From: Oscillospiraceae bacterium
Lineage (GTDB): Bacteria > Bacillota > Clostridia > Oscillospirales > Ruminococcaceae
Assembly (NCBI GenBank): GCA_004556975.1
Contig: SFFD01000019.1
Span: 1 to 40,689 of the forward strand
Direction of reading: 5' to 3'
DNA: 40,689 nucleotides
Shown here in pieces: positions 14,741-23,728 of the stretch. The translations under genes were made by a program, and so were the position numbers. Under the pieces are notes generated by a model. The model saw only the letters and a list, made by a program, of their open reading frames with translations. It was not told the origin of the DNA and did not search any database. Positions within the stretch are counted from its first letter, which is position 1. Every line of letters starts with the position of its first letter.

Positions 14741-14765
14741 CCAAATTTAAAGGAGGAATAAATCT

Positions 14766-15218
14766 ATGGCATTTTGTACCAGATGCGGCTCCAACATTCC
14801 CGACGGAGAAAATTTCTGCCCCAACTGCGGCGCGCCCGTAACCCCCGCAGGAGCACCCTATCAGCAAGCTTACGTCAACCCAAGCGACCACACCGCGGAA
14901 TTTGCCCCCGAAGATATTGCGCGCAACAAAAATCTTGCGGCGCTTAGCTATCTGTGCATTCTTTTCGGCGTAATCGGCCTTATTTCGGAGCCTGATTCCA
15001 AATTCATTCGCTATCATCTCAATCAGGTAATGGTTCTTTATGTGTTCGCACTTCTTTGCACCGTTGTGTTAATTGTTCCGATTCTCGGCTGGATTGTCGG
15101 CGGCATAGGCACTATTATGACCGTTGTGTTCATAATTATGGGCATTGTCCGCGCAGGCAAAGGCCTTGCCGTTGAGCTTCCGCTTATCGGCAAATACATA
15201 GTCCTTCATTGGAACTGA
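14766..15218 (+). CDS. Zinc-ribbon membrane protein (DUF4870-like)
   Basis: A 150-residue protein with an N-terminal zinc ribbon (FCTRCGSNIP and FCPNCGAPV, four Cys) and a linker. Three or so membrane segments follow at about 55-72, 87-110 and 112-130. The hydrophobic part, with FIRYHLNQVMVLYVF between helices, resembles DUF4870/Tic20-like membrane proteins. Function unknown. The Shine-Dalgarno AAAGGAGG lies 8 bases before the ATG. It is followed by a bidirectional terminator. Confidence 0.88.
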   Translation: MAFCTRCGSNIPDGENFCPNCGAPVTPAGAPYQQAYVNPSDHTAEFAPEDIARNKNLAALSYLCILFGVIGLISEPDSKFIRYHLNQVMVLYVFALLCTVVLIVPILGWIVGGIGTIMTVVFIIMGIVRAGKGLAVELPLIGKYIVLHWN

Positions 15219-15236
15219 TAAATCAAAAGGAATAAG

Positions 15237-15271
15237 AAAAAAGGCTTTCCCTTTTCGGGAAAGCCTTTTTT
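15237..15271. terminator. Bidirectional intrinsic terminator
   Basis: Stem AAAAAAGGCTTTCCC/GGGAAAGCCTTTTTT with a TTTTC loop between convergent genes. Confidence 0.94.
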
Positions 15272-15278
15272 ATGCGTT

Positions 15279-16004
15279 TCAGTAAAGAACCTTGCTCAAA
15301 AAATCCTTTGTCCTCGGGTTTTGCGGATGAGCGAAAATTTCATCGGGGGTGCCCTCCTCGGCGACGACGCCGCCGTCAAAAAATACCACCCTGTCGCTGA
15401 TTTCCCGGGCAAAGCCCATTTCGTGCGTAACGATAACGGAAGTCATGCCGCTTTTCACAAGCTCCTTTATAACGTCAAGCACCTCGCCCACCATCTCCGG
15501 GTCAAGGGCGGAGGTCGGCTCGTCAAAAAGCATTACGTCCGGCTCCATGGCAAGGGCGCGCACTATGGCAAGGCGCTGCTTTTGCCCGCCGGAAAGGCTT
15601 GCGCTTTTCTCGTTCGCCTTGCCGGCAAGACCTACGCGGTTAAGAAGCTCCATTGCCCGTTCTTCCGCTTCCGCCTTTGAAAGCTTTTTCACAAGGGTGG
15701 GGGCAAGGGTCACGTTCTGAAGAACCGTAAGGTGCGGAAAAACGTTGAAATGCTGAAAAACCATGCCCATTTTCTGCCGGTGAAGGTCAATGTCCACCTT
15801 GTTTGCGGTAATGTCGACTCCCTCGAAAAAAATCTGGCCGGAATCCGGCTTTTCAAGCAGGTTCAGGCAGCGAAGAAAGGTGCTTTTTCCGCCGCCGGAA
15901 GGCCCGATTATTGAAACGACCTCGCCCTCGTCCACGTGCTCGTTTATGCCCTTAAGCACCTCAAGGTCGCCGAAGCTTTTATAAAGGTCAACTGTCTTAA
16001 TCAT
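15279..16004 (-). CDS. Polar amino-acid ABC transporter ATP-binding protein
   Basis: A 241-residue GlnQ/HisP-type ATPase that powers amino-acid uptake. It shows Walker A GPSGGGKST (34-42), Q-loop FQHFNVFPHLTV, signature LSGGQKQRLAIVRAL, Walker B VMLFDEPTSALDP and the switch His in VTHEMGFA. Its ATG overlaps the permease stop by four bases (ATGA), indicating coupled translation. It is the last gene of the three-gene operon. Confidence 0.96.
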   Translation of the reverse strand: MIKTVDLYKSFGDLEVLKGINEHVDEGEVVSIIGPSGGGKSTFLRCLNLLEKPDSGQIFFEGVDITANKVDIDLHRQKMGMVFQHFNVFPHLTVLQNVTLAPTLVKKLSKAEAEERAMELLNRVGLAGKANEKSASLSGGQKQRLAIVRALAMEPDVMLFDEPTSALDPEMVGEVLDVIKELVKSGMTSVIVTHEMGFAREISDRVVFFDGGVVAEEGTPDEIFAHPQNPRTKDFLSKVLY

Positions 16005-16675
16005 TTGCGGTTCATCCTCCTTTCAAATACGCTGATAAGCTTGCTAAGGCCAAAGCCCAGTATAAAGTATATCGCCGCCACGATAAGCAGCGCCTCAAGC
16101 GCCCAATAGGTGGTGCCCTTTACCTTTAGGTACGAGGTCATAAGGTCGCCCACAAAGAAGGTAGAGGCCATAGAGGTTTCCTTGATTACGGAAACAAACT
16201 CGTTGCCGAGTGCGGGCAGAATGTTCTTCACCGCCTGGGGCATAACCACGTGAAGCATGGTCTGGCGCGCGCTCATGCCGAGGGAGCGCGCCGCCTCCGT
16301 CTGACCGGCGTCCACCGCCTGAATTCCCGAACGCACAATTTCTGAAACATAGGCCGCGCTGTTGAAGGCAAAGGCCATTGCCACCGCCTGAAAGGTGGAA
16401 AGGCTGACTATTGTGCCGATGGCCTTCGGCACAATAAGAACAAAAAGATATATCTGCACCAAAAGAGGGGTGTCGCGCACCACCTCGGTATAGGCGGAGC
16501 AGATAAAGCGAAGAATGCGGCTGTTCGACAGCCGCCCAAAGGCGATAAGACTGCCGAAAACCGCGCCGAAAAGCACCGCTATGGCCGAAAGGATAAGGGT
16601 ATAGCGAAGTCCCTCAAGCAAAAACACGTCCCAATAGTCGCGCAAAAGAACAATTATGTGCTCAAAACTAAACAT
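16001..16675 (-). CDS. Polar amino-acid ABC transporter permease
   Basis: A 224-residue permease of the HisM/GlnP family with about five membrane helices. The EAA loop reads EAARSLGMSARQTMLHVVMPQ and docks the ATPase. It is preceded by the binding-protein gene and a 163-base gap carrying two stem-loops, and overlaps the ATPase gene by four bases. The substrate is a polar or basic amino acid or cystine by family. Confidence 0.95.
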   Translation of the reverse strand: MFSFEHIIVLLRDYWDVFLLEGLRYTLILSAIAVLFGAVFGSLIAFGRLSNSRILRFICSAYTEVVRDTPLLVQIYLFVLIVPKAIGTIVSLSTFQAVAMAFAFNSAAYVSEIVRSGIQAVDAGQTEAARSLGMSARQTMLHVVMPQAVKNILPALGNEFVSVIKETSMASTFFVGDLMTSYLKVKGTTYWALEALLIVAAIYFILGFGLSKLISVFERRMNRK

Positions 16676-16701
16676 GGCTTCCTCCGATTATGTAATAAGG
16701 C

Positions 16702-16820
16702 TTTTGCGTTTAAAAAAACGCCGCGCGGGCAGCCCTCCGGCCAAAAGCCCGCGCTTTTGACAAAACACCCCTTTGGGCGCAGTTCAAGCCTTCCCCGCAG
16801 GGGGAGGGCTTGAACCTTGG
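16702..16820 (-). terminator. Two stem-loops between binding-protein and permease genes
   Basis: The first in transcript order is a long hairpin GTTCAAGCC..CCCC type (16781-16816) without a T run. The second pairs GCGCGGGC with GCCCGCGC and is followed by GGCG and seven T (about 16711-16760). This arrangement fits partial termination and 3' protection, which would give excess binding protein. Confidence 0.55.
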
Positions 16821-16838
16821 CAGAATAATTCTTTTCAA

Positions 16839-17698
16839 TCAGCCTTCGCCGGAATCCGAAGCGACGTTGCCGTCGTCGTCATAGCTTACTTCCTGAGCGG
16901 TTTCCACGCCGGAAAGCTCCAAAGCGTCGGCATACCATTTTTCGTAAAGACCCTCGTTATAAGCCTTGGCAAGAATCTCGTTTACCTTGGCGGTAAGCTC
17001 GTCCGCGCCCTTTGGCATAAGAACGACGTTGCCCACGCTTTTGGGGTCGACCTCAAAATTAAAGCCGGAAAGCGCCGTGGTTTCTTCGTTGTTGGAAATA
17101 AAGACCTTTGCCTGACCGACGGCAACGGCTATGCCGTCAAAGTCGCCGTTCTGAAGCTGCAGGAAGGCGGTGGTAAGGTCGCCGACTTCAACTATTTCGC
17201 AGTCCGCGGGAAGCTGTTCCTTGCAAAGGTCAAGCTGAAGCGAAGCGGTCTGGGCGGCAATTTTCTTGCCGCTGAAATCCGCGGCGGAAGTGAATTTGCC
17301 TTCGTTTGCCTTGGTGGTAACAATGGTCTGTTCGGTCTCGTTGTCGCCGGCATAGTAATAATCGGACATATTGTAGTTTTCGGCACGCTTTGCGGTCCAG
17401 CTAAAGCCCGAAATACTCATGTCGACGGAACCGACCTCCACGGCAACCTGGCAGGCGTCAAAGCTCATGGGAACAATCTCAAGCTCCTTGCCAAGCCCCT
17501 CGGCTATGTACTTTGCAAGGGTGATGTCGAAGCCAACATAGGACTCCTGACCCTTTTTGCTGGAATCCACAAACTCCATGGGTGCGAAATCCGGAGAGGT
17601 TGCGACTTTAAGTGTTTCTTTTTTGGAGCTGTTGCATCCCGCAAAGGAAAGTACCATTGCGAGAACCAATGCTGCGGAAATAAAATAAGTTTTTTCAT
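16839..17698 (-). CDS. Polar amino-acid ABC substrate-binding lipoprotein, apparent frameshift at codon 2-4
   Basis: The mature part is a complete family 3 solute-binding protein (about 270 residues; LKVATSPDFAPMEFVD, then GFDITLAKYIAEGLG). It is a lipoprotein with FAGC as lipobox. The uninterrupted frame reaches only a TTG at 17669 that has no Shine-Dalgarno and gives a truncated signal peptide without positive charge. An ATG at 17696-17698 with an AGTGAGGT site is in the wrong frame. Adding one base to the six-A run just after it would give a textbook signal, MKKTYFISAALVLAMVLSFAGC. This is a sequencing error, a mutation or a slippage switch. Confidence 0.85.
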
Positions 17699-17734
17699 TT
17701 TTATATACCTCACTGTTTTTTAGCTGATGAACGT

Positions 17735-17763
17735 ATTATACACGCATAATTATTCATTGTCAA
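17735..17763 (-). promoter_or_regulatory. Consensus sigma-A promoter of the amino-acid ABC operon
   Basis: On the minus strand TTGACA (17758-17763), exactly 17 bp, TATAAT (17735-17740). It lies about 37 bases before the start codon. Confidence 0.88.
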
Positions 17764-17964
17764 TAGATTTTTGCGAATATTTATACATTTTTATAATTTG
17801 AGTGTTTTGACCAAATTACCGCCGATGTTTTTGTATATAATGCATAATTTTTGGCGGTTTTTACGGGTGCGGCGGCATAAAAGCCGCCGCTGCGGCAATT
17901 TTTGCGCAGCAAAAATAATGTATATTTAAACATAAATATGCGCCGGTACGGAGCGGGGCGTTTT

Positions 17965-18310
17965 GCGGCGGCGCTCCCGCTCGCGCTCGGCTTTCCGCTT
18001 CGGTGCGGCGCTCCCGCTCGCGCTCGGCTTTCCGCTTCGGTGCGGCGCTCCCGCTCGCGCTCGGTTCGCCGCTTCGGTGCGGCGCTCCCGCTCGCGCTCG
18101 GTTCGCCGCGTTGCGGCGCTCCCGTTCGCGCCCGGTTCGCCGCTTGGGGCGGCGGTTTCCGGCGGCGGAAAAGGCTCTTTGTGCGACCTTCGTTGCGGCG
18201 CTCTCGCTCCGCTCGGTTCGCCGCGTTGCGGCGCTCTCGCTCCGCTCGGTTCGCCGCGTTGCGGCGCTCTCGCTCCGCTCGGTTCGCCGGGCGCTCTCGC
18301 TCGCGCACGG
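17965..18310 (+). repeat. Tandem array of the GC-rich palindromic repeat
   Basis: Eight full units plus a partial one, separated by TTCGGT or GTT spacers. The first two have a CTTTCC variant arm. Three consecutive units near 18195-18290 are identical, suggesting recent expansion. One copy of the second interspersed element interrupts the array at 18155-18192. Confidence 0.93.
18155..18192 (+). repeat. Second interspersed element, third copy
   Basis: Starts GTTTCCGGCGGCGG and ends TTTGTGCGACCTTCG, as in the 8254-8340 copies but with several substitutions in the middle. It is flanked on both sides by palindromic repeat units. Confidence 0.75.
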
Positions 18311-18440
18311 GCGGATTTTACCTCATAAACATATATTTAAACATAATTATAAACCAAAGCCGCAGGCACAGAGAAGTTCCGGCTTTCCGCACAGCAAAAA
18401 AATACGCCCCCTTTGGAGGCGTATTTCCGTTATCCGATAT

Positions 18441-18950
18441 TTATTTTTGCTTTGCATATTCCGCAATCGCCCTGTATTTTTCCAAAAGCTCCGGCAGGCG
18501 CATGCGCGCGTTGGCAGGGCTTGTGGAGGGAAGCTCAATGCACGGCATGCAGCCGCAGGGCTCGCAAAACCGCCTGTAAAGCCGCGCAGCGGTTTTTCCC
18601 GCGGCAAAAACCGCGTGTATCTTGCTGTTTTTCAAAAGCAGGGCAATATCGTTCGGCACAGGGTTTTTTATGGCCGCGTCGGAAGCGCCCTCTATGTCGC
18701 ACTGCGCAAGAACGTCCCAAAGGGCGATTCCGTGGCGCAGGGCAAAGGCGCGCCGCTCATCTGTGCCCTGCGGCACAGCTTCGTGAAAAACTTCCGCGAG
18801 CACGGGCCAGAACCTGTTTTGCGGATGAGCATAATAAAAGCCCGCCTCGCGGCTTTTCGGCGAAGGCATTGTGCCAAGAATGAGCACCGTGCTGTGCTCA
18901 TCAATAACGGGAGGAATCTTTCCGTGCTCAACGTGAACAAGAACGCTCAT
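18441..18950 (-). CDS. DNA-deoxyinosine glycosylase (family 6 uracil-DNA glycosylase superfamily)
   Basis: A 169-residue enzyme resembling hypoxanthine-DNA glycosylases, which remove deaminated adenine from DNA. The motif LILGTMPSPKSREAGFYYAHPQNRFWPVLAEV (split here: LILGTMPSPKS, then FYYAHPQNRFWPVLA) covers residues about 25-52, and a late ELPSTSPAN matches the second active-site loop. The ATG at 18950 overlaps the stop of the upstream membrane-protein gene (ATGA), with GGTG as the only Shine-Dalgarno, so translation is likely coupled. Upstream extension of the frame runs into that gene and is rejected. Confidence 0.87.
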   Translation of the reverse strand: MSVLVHVEHGKIPPVIDEHSTVLILGTMPSPKSREAGFYYAHPQNRFWPVLAEVFHEAVPQGTDERRAFALRHGIALWDVLAQCDIEGASDAAIKNPVPNDIALLLKNSKIHAVFAAGKTAARLYRRFCEPCGCMPCIELPSTSPANARMRLPELLEKYRAIAEYAKQK

Positions 18951-19414
18951 TTTTGAGCACCGCGCTGTTTTTTCCGCATAACAAAGCGGCTTATAAGCAC
19001 CGCCGCGGCGGAAATAATCTGTAAAGCCGCCGCCGCCGTCAAAAGAAAATCCAAAAGATAGACGTCCGGCGAAAGCACCCAAAGCTTCACTCCGCGAACT
19101 GCGGCGGCAACGGCGCCGCACCCCAAAACAAGCCACATTCCGGCGGGGTGTTCCTTAAAAACAAGCACCGCGGCGGCGCCGTTTGGCACGGCGCAAAAAA
19201 GTAAAAGCACCGCCGCCGCAAAAATATAGTTTTTAAAAAGCAATTCCCCAAGGGGCAGCCTTTCAAAGGCGGGCAGCAGCTTCTCAAGTCCCAAAAGCGC
19301 GCCGTCGGGGCGTATGAAAAGCGCCAGCGCGGAATTAAGCGATGAAAGCCCCGCGAATGCCGACAGGGTAAGAAACCAGATTTTTGTTCCGTTTATGTTT
19401 TTAAGTGATTTCAT
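18947..19414 (-). CDS. Small integral membrane protein
   Basis: A 155-residue protein with four likely membrane helices (about 12-32, 60-80, 88-108 and 117-140) and a short basic tail. I do not recognise the family. The start at 19414 is set by AAAGGAG eight bases upstream. It is coupled to the glycosylase by a four-base overlap. Only about 50 bases separate it from the repeat array, and I see no sigma-A promoter there. Transcription therefore starts in or beyond the array or reads through from prfC. Confidence 0.78.
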   Translation of the reverse strand: MKSLKNINGTKIWFLTLSAFAGLSSLNSALALFIRPDGALLGLEKLLPAFERLPLGELLFKNYIFAAAVLLLFCAVPNGAAAVLVFKEHPAGMWLVLGCGAVAAAVRGVKLWVLSPDVYLLDFLLTAAAALQIISAAAVLISRFVMRKKQRGAQK

Positions 19415-19466
19415 TTTTGCTCCTTTCACCGCACGCAAAACGCGGCGCGTTTTGTTTTTTTTCATT

Positions 19467-19640
19467 GGGCGGCGCTCCCGCTCGCGCTCGGTTCGCCGCT
19501 TCGTTGCGGCGCTCTCGCTCGCGCTCGGTTCGCCGCGTTGCGGTTGCGGCGCTTCGTTGCGGCGCTCTCGCTCACGCTCGGTTCGCCGCTTTGTGGCGGC
19601 GCTTCGTTGCGGCGCTCTCGCTCACGCTCGGCTTTCCGCC
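19467..19640 (+). repeat. Tandem array of the GC-rich palindromic repeat
   Basis: Four full units plus two short GCGGCGCTTCGTT stubs. It lies downstream of prfC and immediately upstream of the membrane-protein/glycosylase operon. The last unit ends with the CTTTCC arm variant also seen at 17965. Confidence 0.93.
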
Positions 19641-19683
19641 GTGCTCTGTGCGCTTTGCACCGCCGTAAAAAAGGCGTTTTTAA

Positions 19684-21264
<1,581 letters not shown>

Positions 21265-21363
21265 ATGGAAAATGCTCCTTTTGAGTATTCAAAAAGTGAA
21301 TCCGCGTTTTTGCTTTTGTTAAGGCAAAGCTTTCGCTTTGCCGCGCGCGCATGCTAACGCTTT

Positions 21364-21392
21364 ATTTTACCACACGGCGGCGCTGTTTACAA
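21364..21392 (-). promoter_or_regulatory. Sigma-A promoter of prfC
   Basis: On the minus strand TTGTAA (21387-21392), 17 bp, TAAAAT (21364-21369). The rest of the 407-base divergent gap is AT-rich without other clear features. Confidence 0.6.
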
Positions 21393-21530
21393 GCGCGCGG
21401 CATAAAAATAGGGCAAATCCTTTTATTTTGCGAAGAAAAAAAGCAGATTTTGTTTTGCGCCTTTGAAAAAAAGAATGAATATTATTCAAACAGCGGCGCA
21501 AAATGCATAAAAAAAATTATGGGAACATTA

Positions 21531-21559
21531 TTGAAATATTATTCCTGCTGTGTTATATT
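21531..21559 (+). promoter_or_regulatory. Promoter of the first surface-protein gene
   Basis: TTGAAA (21531-21536), 17 bp, TATATT (21554-21559), with a leader of about 105 bases. Confidence 0.55.
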
Positions 21560-21671
21560 AAAAAAGAGATTTATCGGCTTTCTTTATTATATTACATAAA
21601 ATAAATGCAATGTGGCTGTGTAAAAAAAGGCCGAAAAAATCAGGTATAAATAATATATAGGAGGAAAAATT

Positions 21672-23360
21672 ATGACCAAAAAACTGTTAAGCGTTCTTCT
21701 TGCCGTGCTTATGGTTCTTACTTTCGTCACCCCGGCAATGGCAGCGACCAAACCTACAAAGCTTAAAAGCTCCGATGTTGACAAAATGCAGATTCGTGCA
21801 TATGCAAGCGGCACAGAAACTTTCCATCCGGGCAGTGAAATGTATTCCTGCAGCCCTACAATCAAAGCCAAAGGCGTTGATTATACTATAGGCGAAGTTG
21901 AAGGAAACGAAGAAAATGGCTACACCACAACCGTAACCTTCCACTTCAAATCCGGGGATAAATTTGAAGCAGCTGCAAGAAATGTTTTCAGCACAGACAA
22001 ACATTTTCTTGCCATAAGAGAATGGGCAGATCATTGGGTCGGTGACTGGACATATGACTTTACCGAAGAGCGCCCTGCCGACCAGGTTCTTACCCTTTAT
22101 TGGGTGGTTAGTGTTAGCCCGCTTACCGGAAAAACCAGCGGTTCATGGAAAATAAAATCAACTCTTCCGGGTTCGGAATATGCAGGCAATATTACCTCTG
22201 CGGTAGCAAACCTCATTAAAGTAAATCTTAAACTTGAGCGTACTGTTGTCTATACAGACGGCGTTGACGGCGAAGACATCTTTCCCGACCAGACTTATAC
22301 TGTTCGCAACGGCGAAGCCACTCCAAAGTTCAACGGCACGCCCACCCGCGAGGGATATAACTTCCTCGGCTGGGAACCCAGAGTAGCTGAAAAAGTATAC
22401 GAAAATGTTACCTATACTGCCCAGTGGGAAGTAAAAGACGTCACCGTAAAATATGTTGACGGCGTTTCCGGCGAAGCCTTTGAAGCCGAAGAATATACCG
22501 TAAAAGCCGGCGAAGCCACCCCTGCATTCCAGGGCGACCTTACCAAATATCCCGGCTGGAAGTTCAAAGCATGGACTCCCGATCTTGCTGACACCGTAAC
22601 CGAAGACGTCACCTATACCGCCACCTGGGAGCCAAAGGGTGCAAACACCATTATCTATTGGGGCAACGGCGGCACACGCTCTAAATACTCCGTAGGCGAT
22701 ACCTTCTGGAGCGAGTATACCAGCGCTGCCGAAATTAAGGTAAGAGGAAACGGCTTCCTCAGCTTTGCTCTTGATGAGTATGCCTTCAACGGCTGGAACA
22801 CCAAAGCGGACGGCACCGGCGACAGCTATAAATCCGGCGATATGTATAAATTTACCGCCGCACACGACCTCGACAAGGCCAACCTCTATGCCCAGTGGGT
22901 GCATGTCGCCTGCGACAAGCACCTTGAGGACATTAAGGTCATCACCGAGCCGACCTGCACCGAAGACGGACTCAAGCTTTGCCGCTGCACCGTCTGCGGA
23001 AAAGAAATGGAAGTTGAAATCCCCGCCCTCGGCCACGACCACAGAGGCAACTGGACCTGGAACCGTGAAGAGCACTGGAAAAAGTGCCTCCGCTGCGACG
23101 CAATAATCGACTGCGAAGAGCACACCTACGGCGACTGGAAGCCTGTTGTTGACGAAAAGGGCAAAGACACCGACCGCGAAGAGCGCAGCTGCACCGTCTG
23201 CGGCTTCACTCAGTATTCCCAGACCCTCCACATCGGCGGCAACACCGTTACCAAGCCCACCGATGAACAGAATCCCAACACCGGCGCACAGGTTCCTTCC
23301 CTGCTGCCTGCACTTGCAGTGCTTGCCGGCGCAGCAATCCTTCTCGGCAAAAGAAAATAA
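21672..23360 (+). CDS. Flg_new-repeat surface protein with NPNTG sorting signal (paralog A)
   Basis: A 562-residue exported protein. It has a signal peptide (about 1-24, ending AMA) and a unique N-terminal region (about 25-185). Two Flg_new/InlB B-type repeats follow (about 190-320, pattern GYNFLGWEPRV..TYTAQW), then a GWNTKADGTGDSY module. A Cys/His-rich region (about 410-520; repeated CxxCG, GHDH, CEEHTYGDW) precedes the C-terminal sorting signal (NPNTGAQ, hydrophobic stretch, GKRK). Such proteins are anchored by class-B-like sortases that accept PxTG variants; no sortase is in the window. GGAGG precedes the ATG. The C-terminal half is nearly the same as in the next gene. Confidence 0.88.
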   Translation: MTKKLLSVLLAVLMVLTFVTPAMAATKPTKLKSSDVDKMQIRAYASGTETFHPGSEMYSCSPTIKAKGVDYTIGEVEGNEENGYTTTVTFHFKSGDKFEAAARNVFSTDKHFLAIREWADHWVGDWTYDFTEERPADQVLTLYWVVSVSPLTGKTSGSWKIKSTLPGSEYAGNITSAVANLIKVNLKLERTVVYTDGVDGEDIFPDQTYTVRNGEATPKFNGTPTREGYNFLGWEPRVAEKVYENVTYTAQWEVKDVTVKYVDGVSGEAFEAEEYTVKAGEATPAFQGDLTKYPGWKFKAWTPDLADTVTEDVTYTATWEPKGANTIIYWGNGGTRSKYSVGDTFWSEYTSAAEIKVRGNGFLSFALDEYAFNGWNTKADGTGDSYKSGDMYKFTAAHDLDKANLYAQWVHVACDKHLEDIKVITEPTCTEDGLKLCRCTVCGKEMEVEIPALGHDHRGNWTWNREEHWKKCLRCDAIIDCEEHTYGDWKPVVDEKGKDTDREERSCTVCGFTQYSQTLHIGGNTVTKPTDEQNPNTGAQVPSLLPALAVLAGAAILLGKRK

Positions 23361-23440
23361 TCGCCCAAAGCGATGAAAAAAAGCCTCCCGTATCGGGAGG
23401 CTTTTTTTTATGGCGTTTTGCTGCGCCCGGCGCCCCGTGC
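22790..23440 (+). repeat. Duplicated 3' segment, copy A
   Basis: Nearly identical DNA runs from the GWNTKADGTG codons through the stop codon, the terminator and about 50 bases beyond (GGCGTTTTGCTGCGCCCGGC). The other copy is at 26138-26790. Confidence 0.85.
23376..23409 (+). terminator. Intrinsic terminator of surface-protein gene A
   Basis: Stem AAGCCTCCCG/CGGGAGGCTT with a TAT loop, flanked by A and T runs. Confidence 0.93.
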
Positions 23441-23610
23441 CAAGGGGCAGACCACCCCTTTCGGCGCGGCGGACGCCCGGTGCGGCTGCGCTTTTGAAAA
23501 AAAGCGCTTATTGCCCCAAAAAGGGCTTTGTAATGCGCTTTACCCTCGTTATTTTTTCAATTTAAACTGCAAAAGCGCCAAAAAATAAACAAATTTTTGC
23601 AAAAAAAATA

Positions 23611-23639
23611 TTGCAATCTTTGGAAGCATGTGGTATAGT
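23611..23639 (+). promoter_or_regulatory. Promoter of the second surface-protein gene
   Basis: TTGCAA (23611-23616), 17 bp, TATAGT (23634-23639). The leader of about 85 bases contains a GGATTTTATAATCC palindrome (23658-23671). The rest of the 368-base gap is duplicated flank and AT-rich DNA. Confidence 0.6.
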
Positions 23640-23728
23640 TTAAACGGATATAAGCCGGATTTTATAATCCTGTTTGGCAATTATAAAATTCCAATAAAAT
23701 CCAAATAATTACGGGAGGAAATAACATC

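Noticed and set aside
17781..18579. Open frames over the 18 kb array
   Set aside because: Translated repeat units only. They run across the ABC operon promoter region and have no supported start.
18951..19136. N-terminal extension of the deoxyinosine glycosylase
   Set aside because: The longer frame overlaps the upstream membrane-protein gene and lacks a ribosome binding site. The conserved domain starts at the ATGA overlap.
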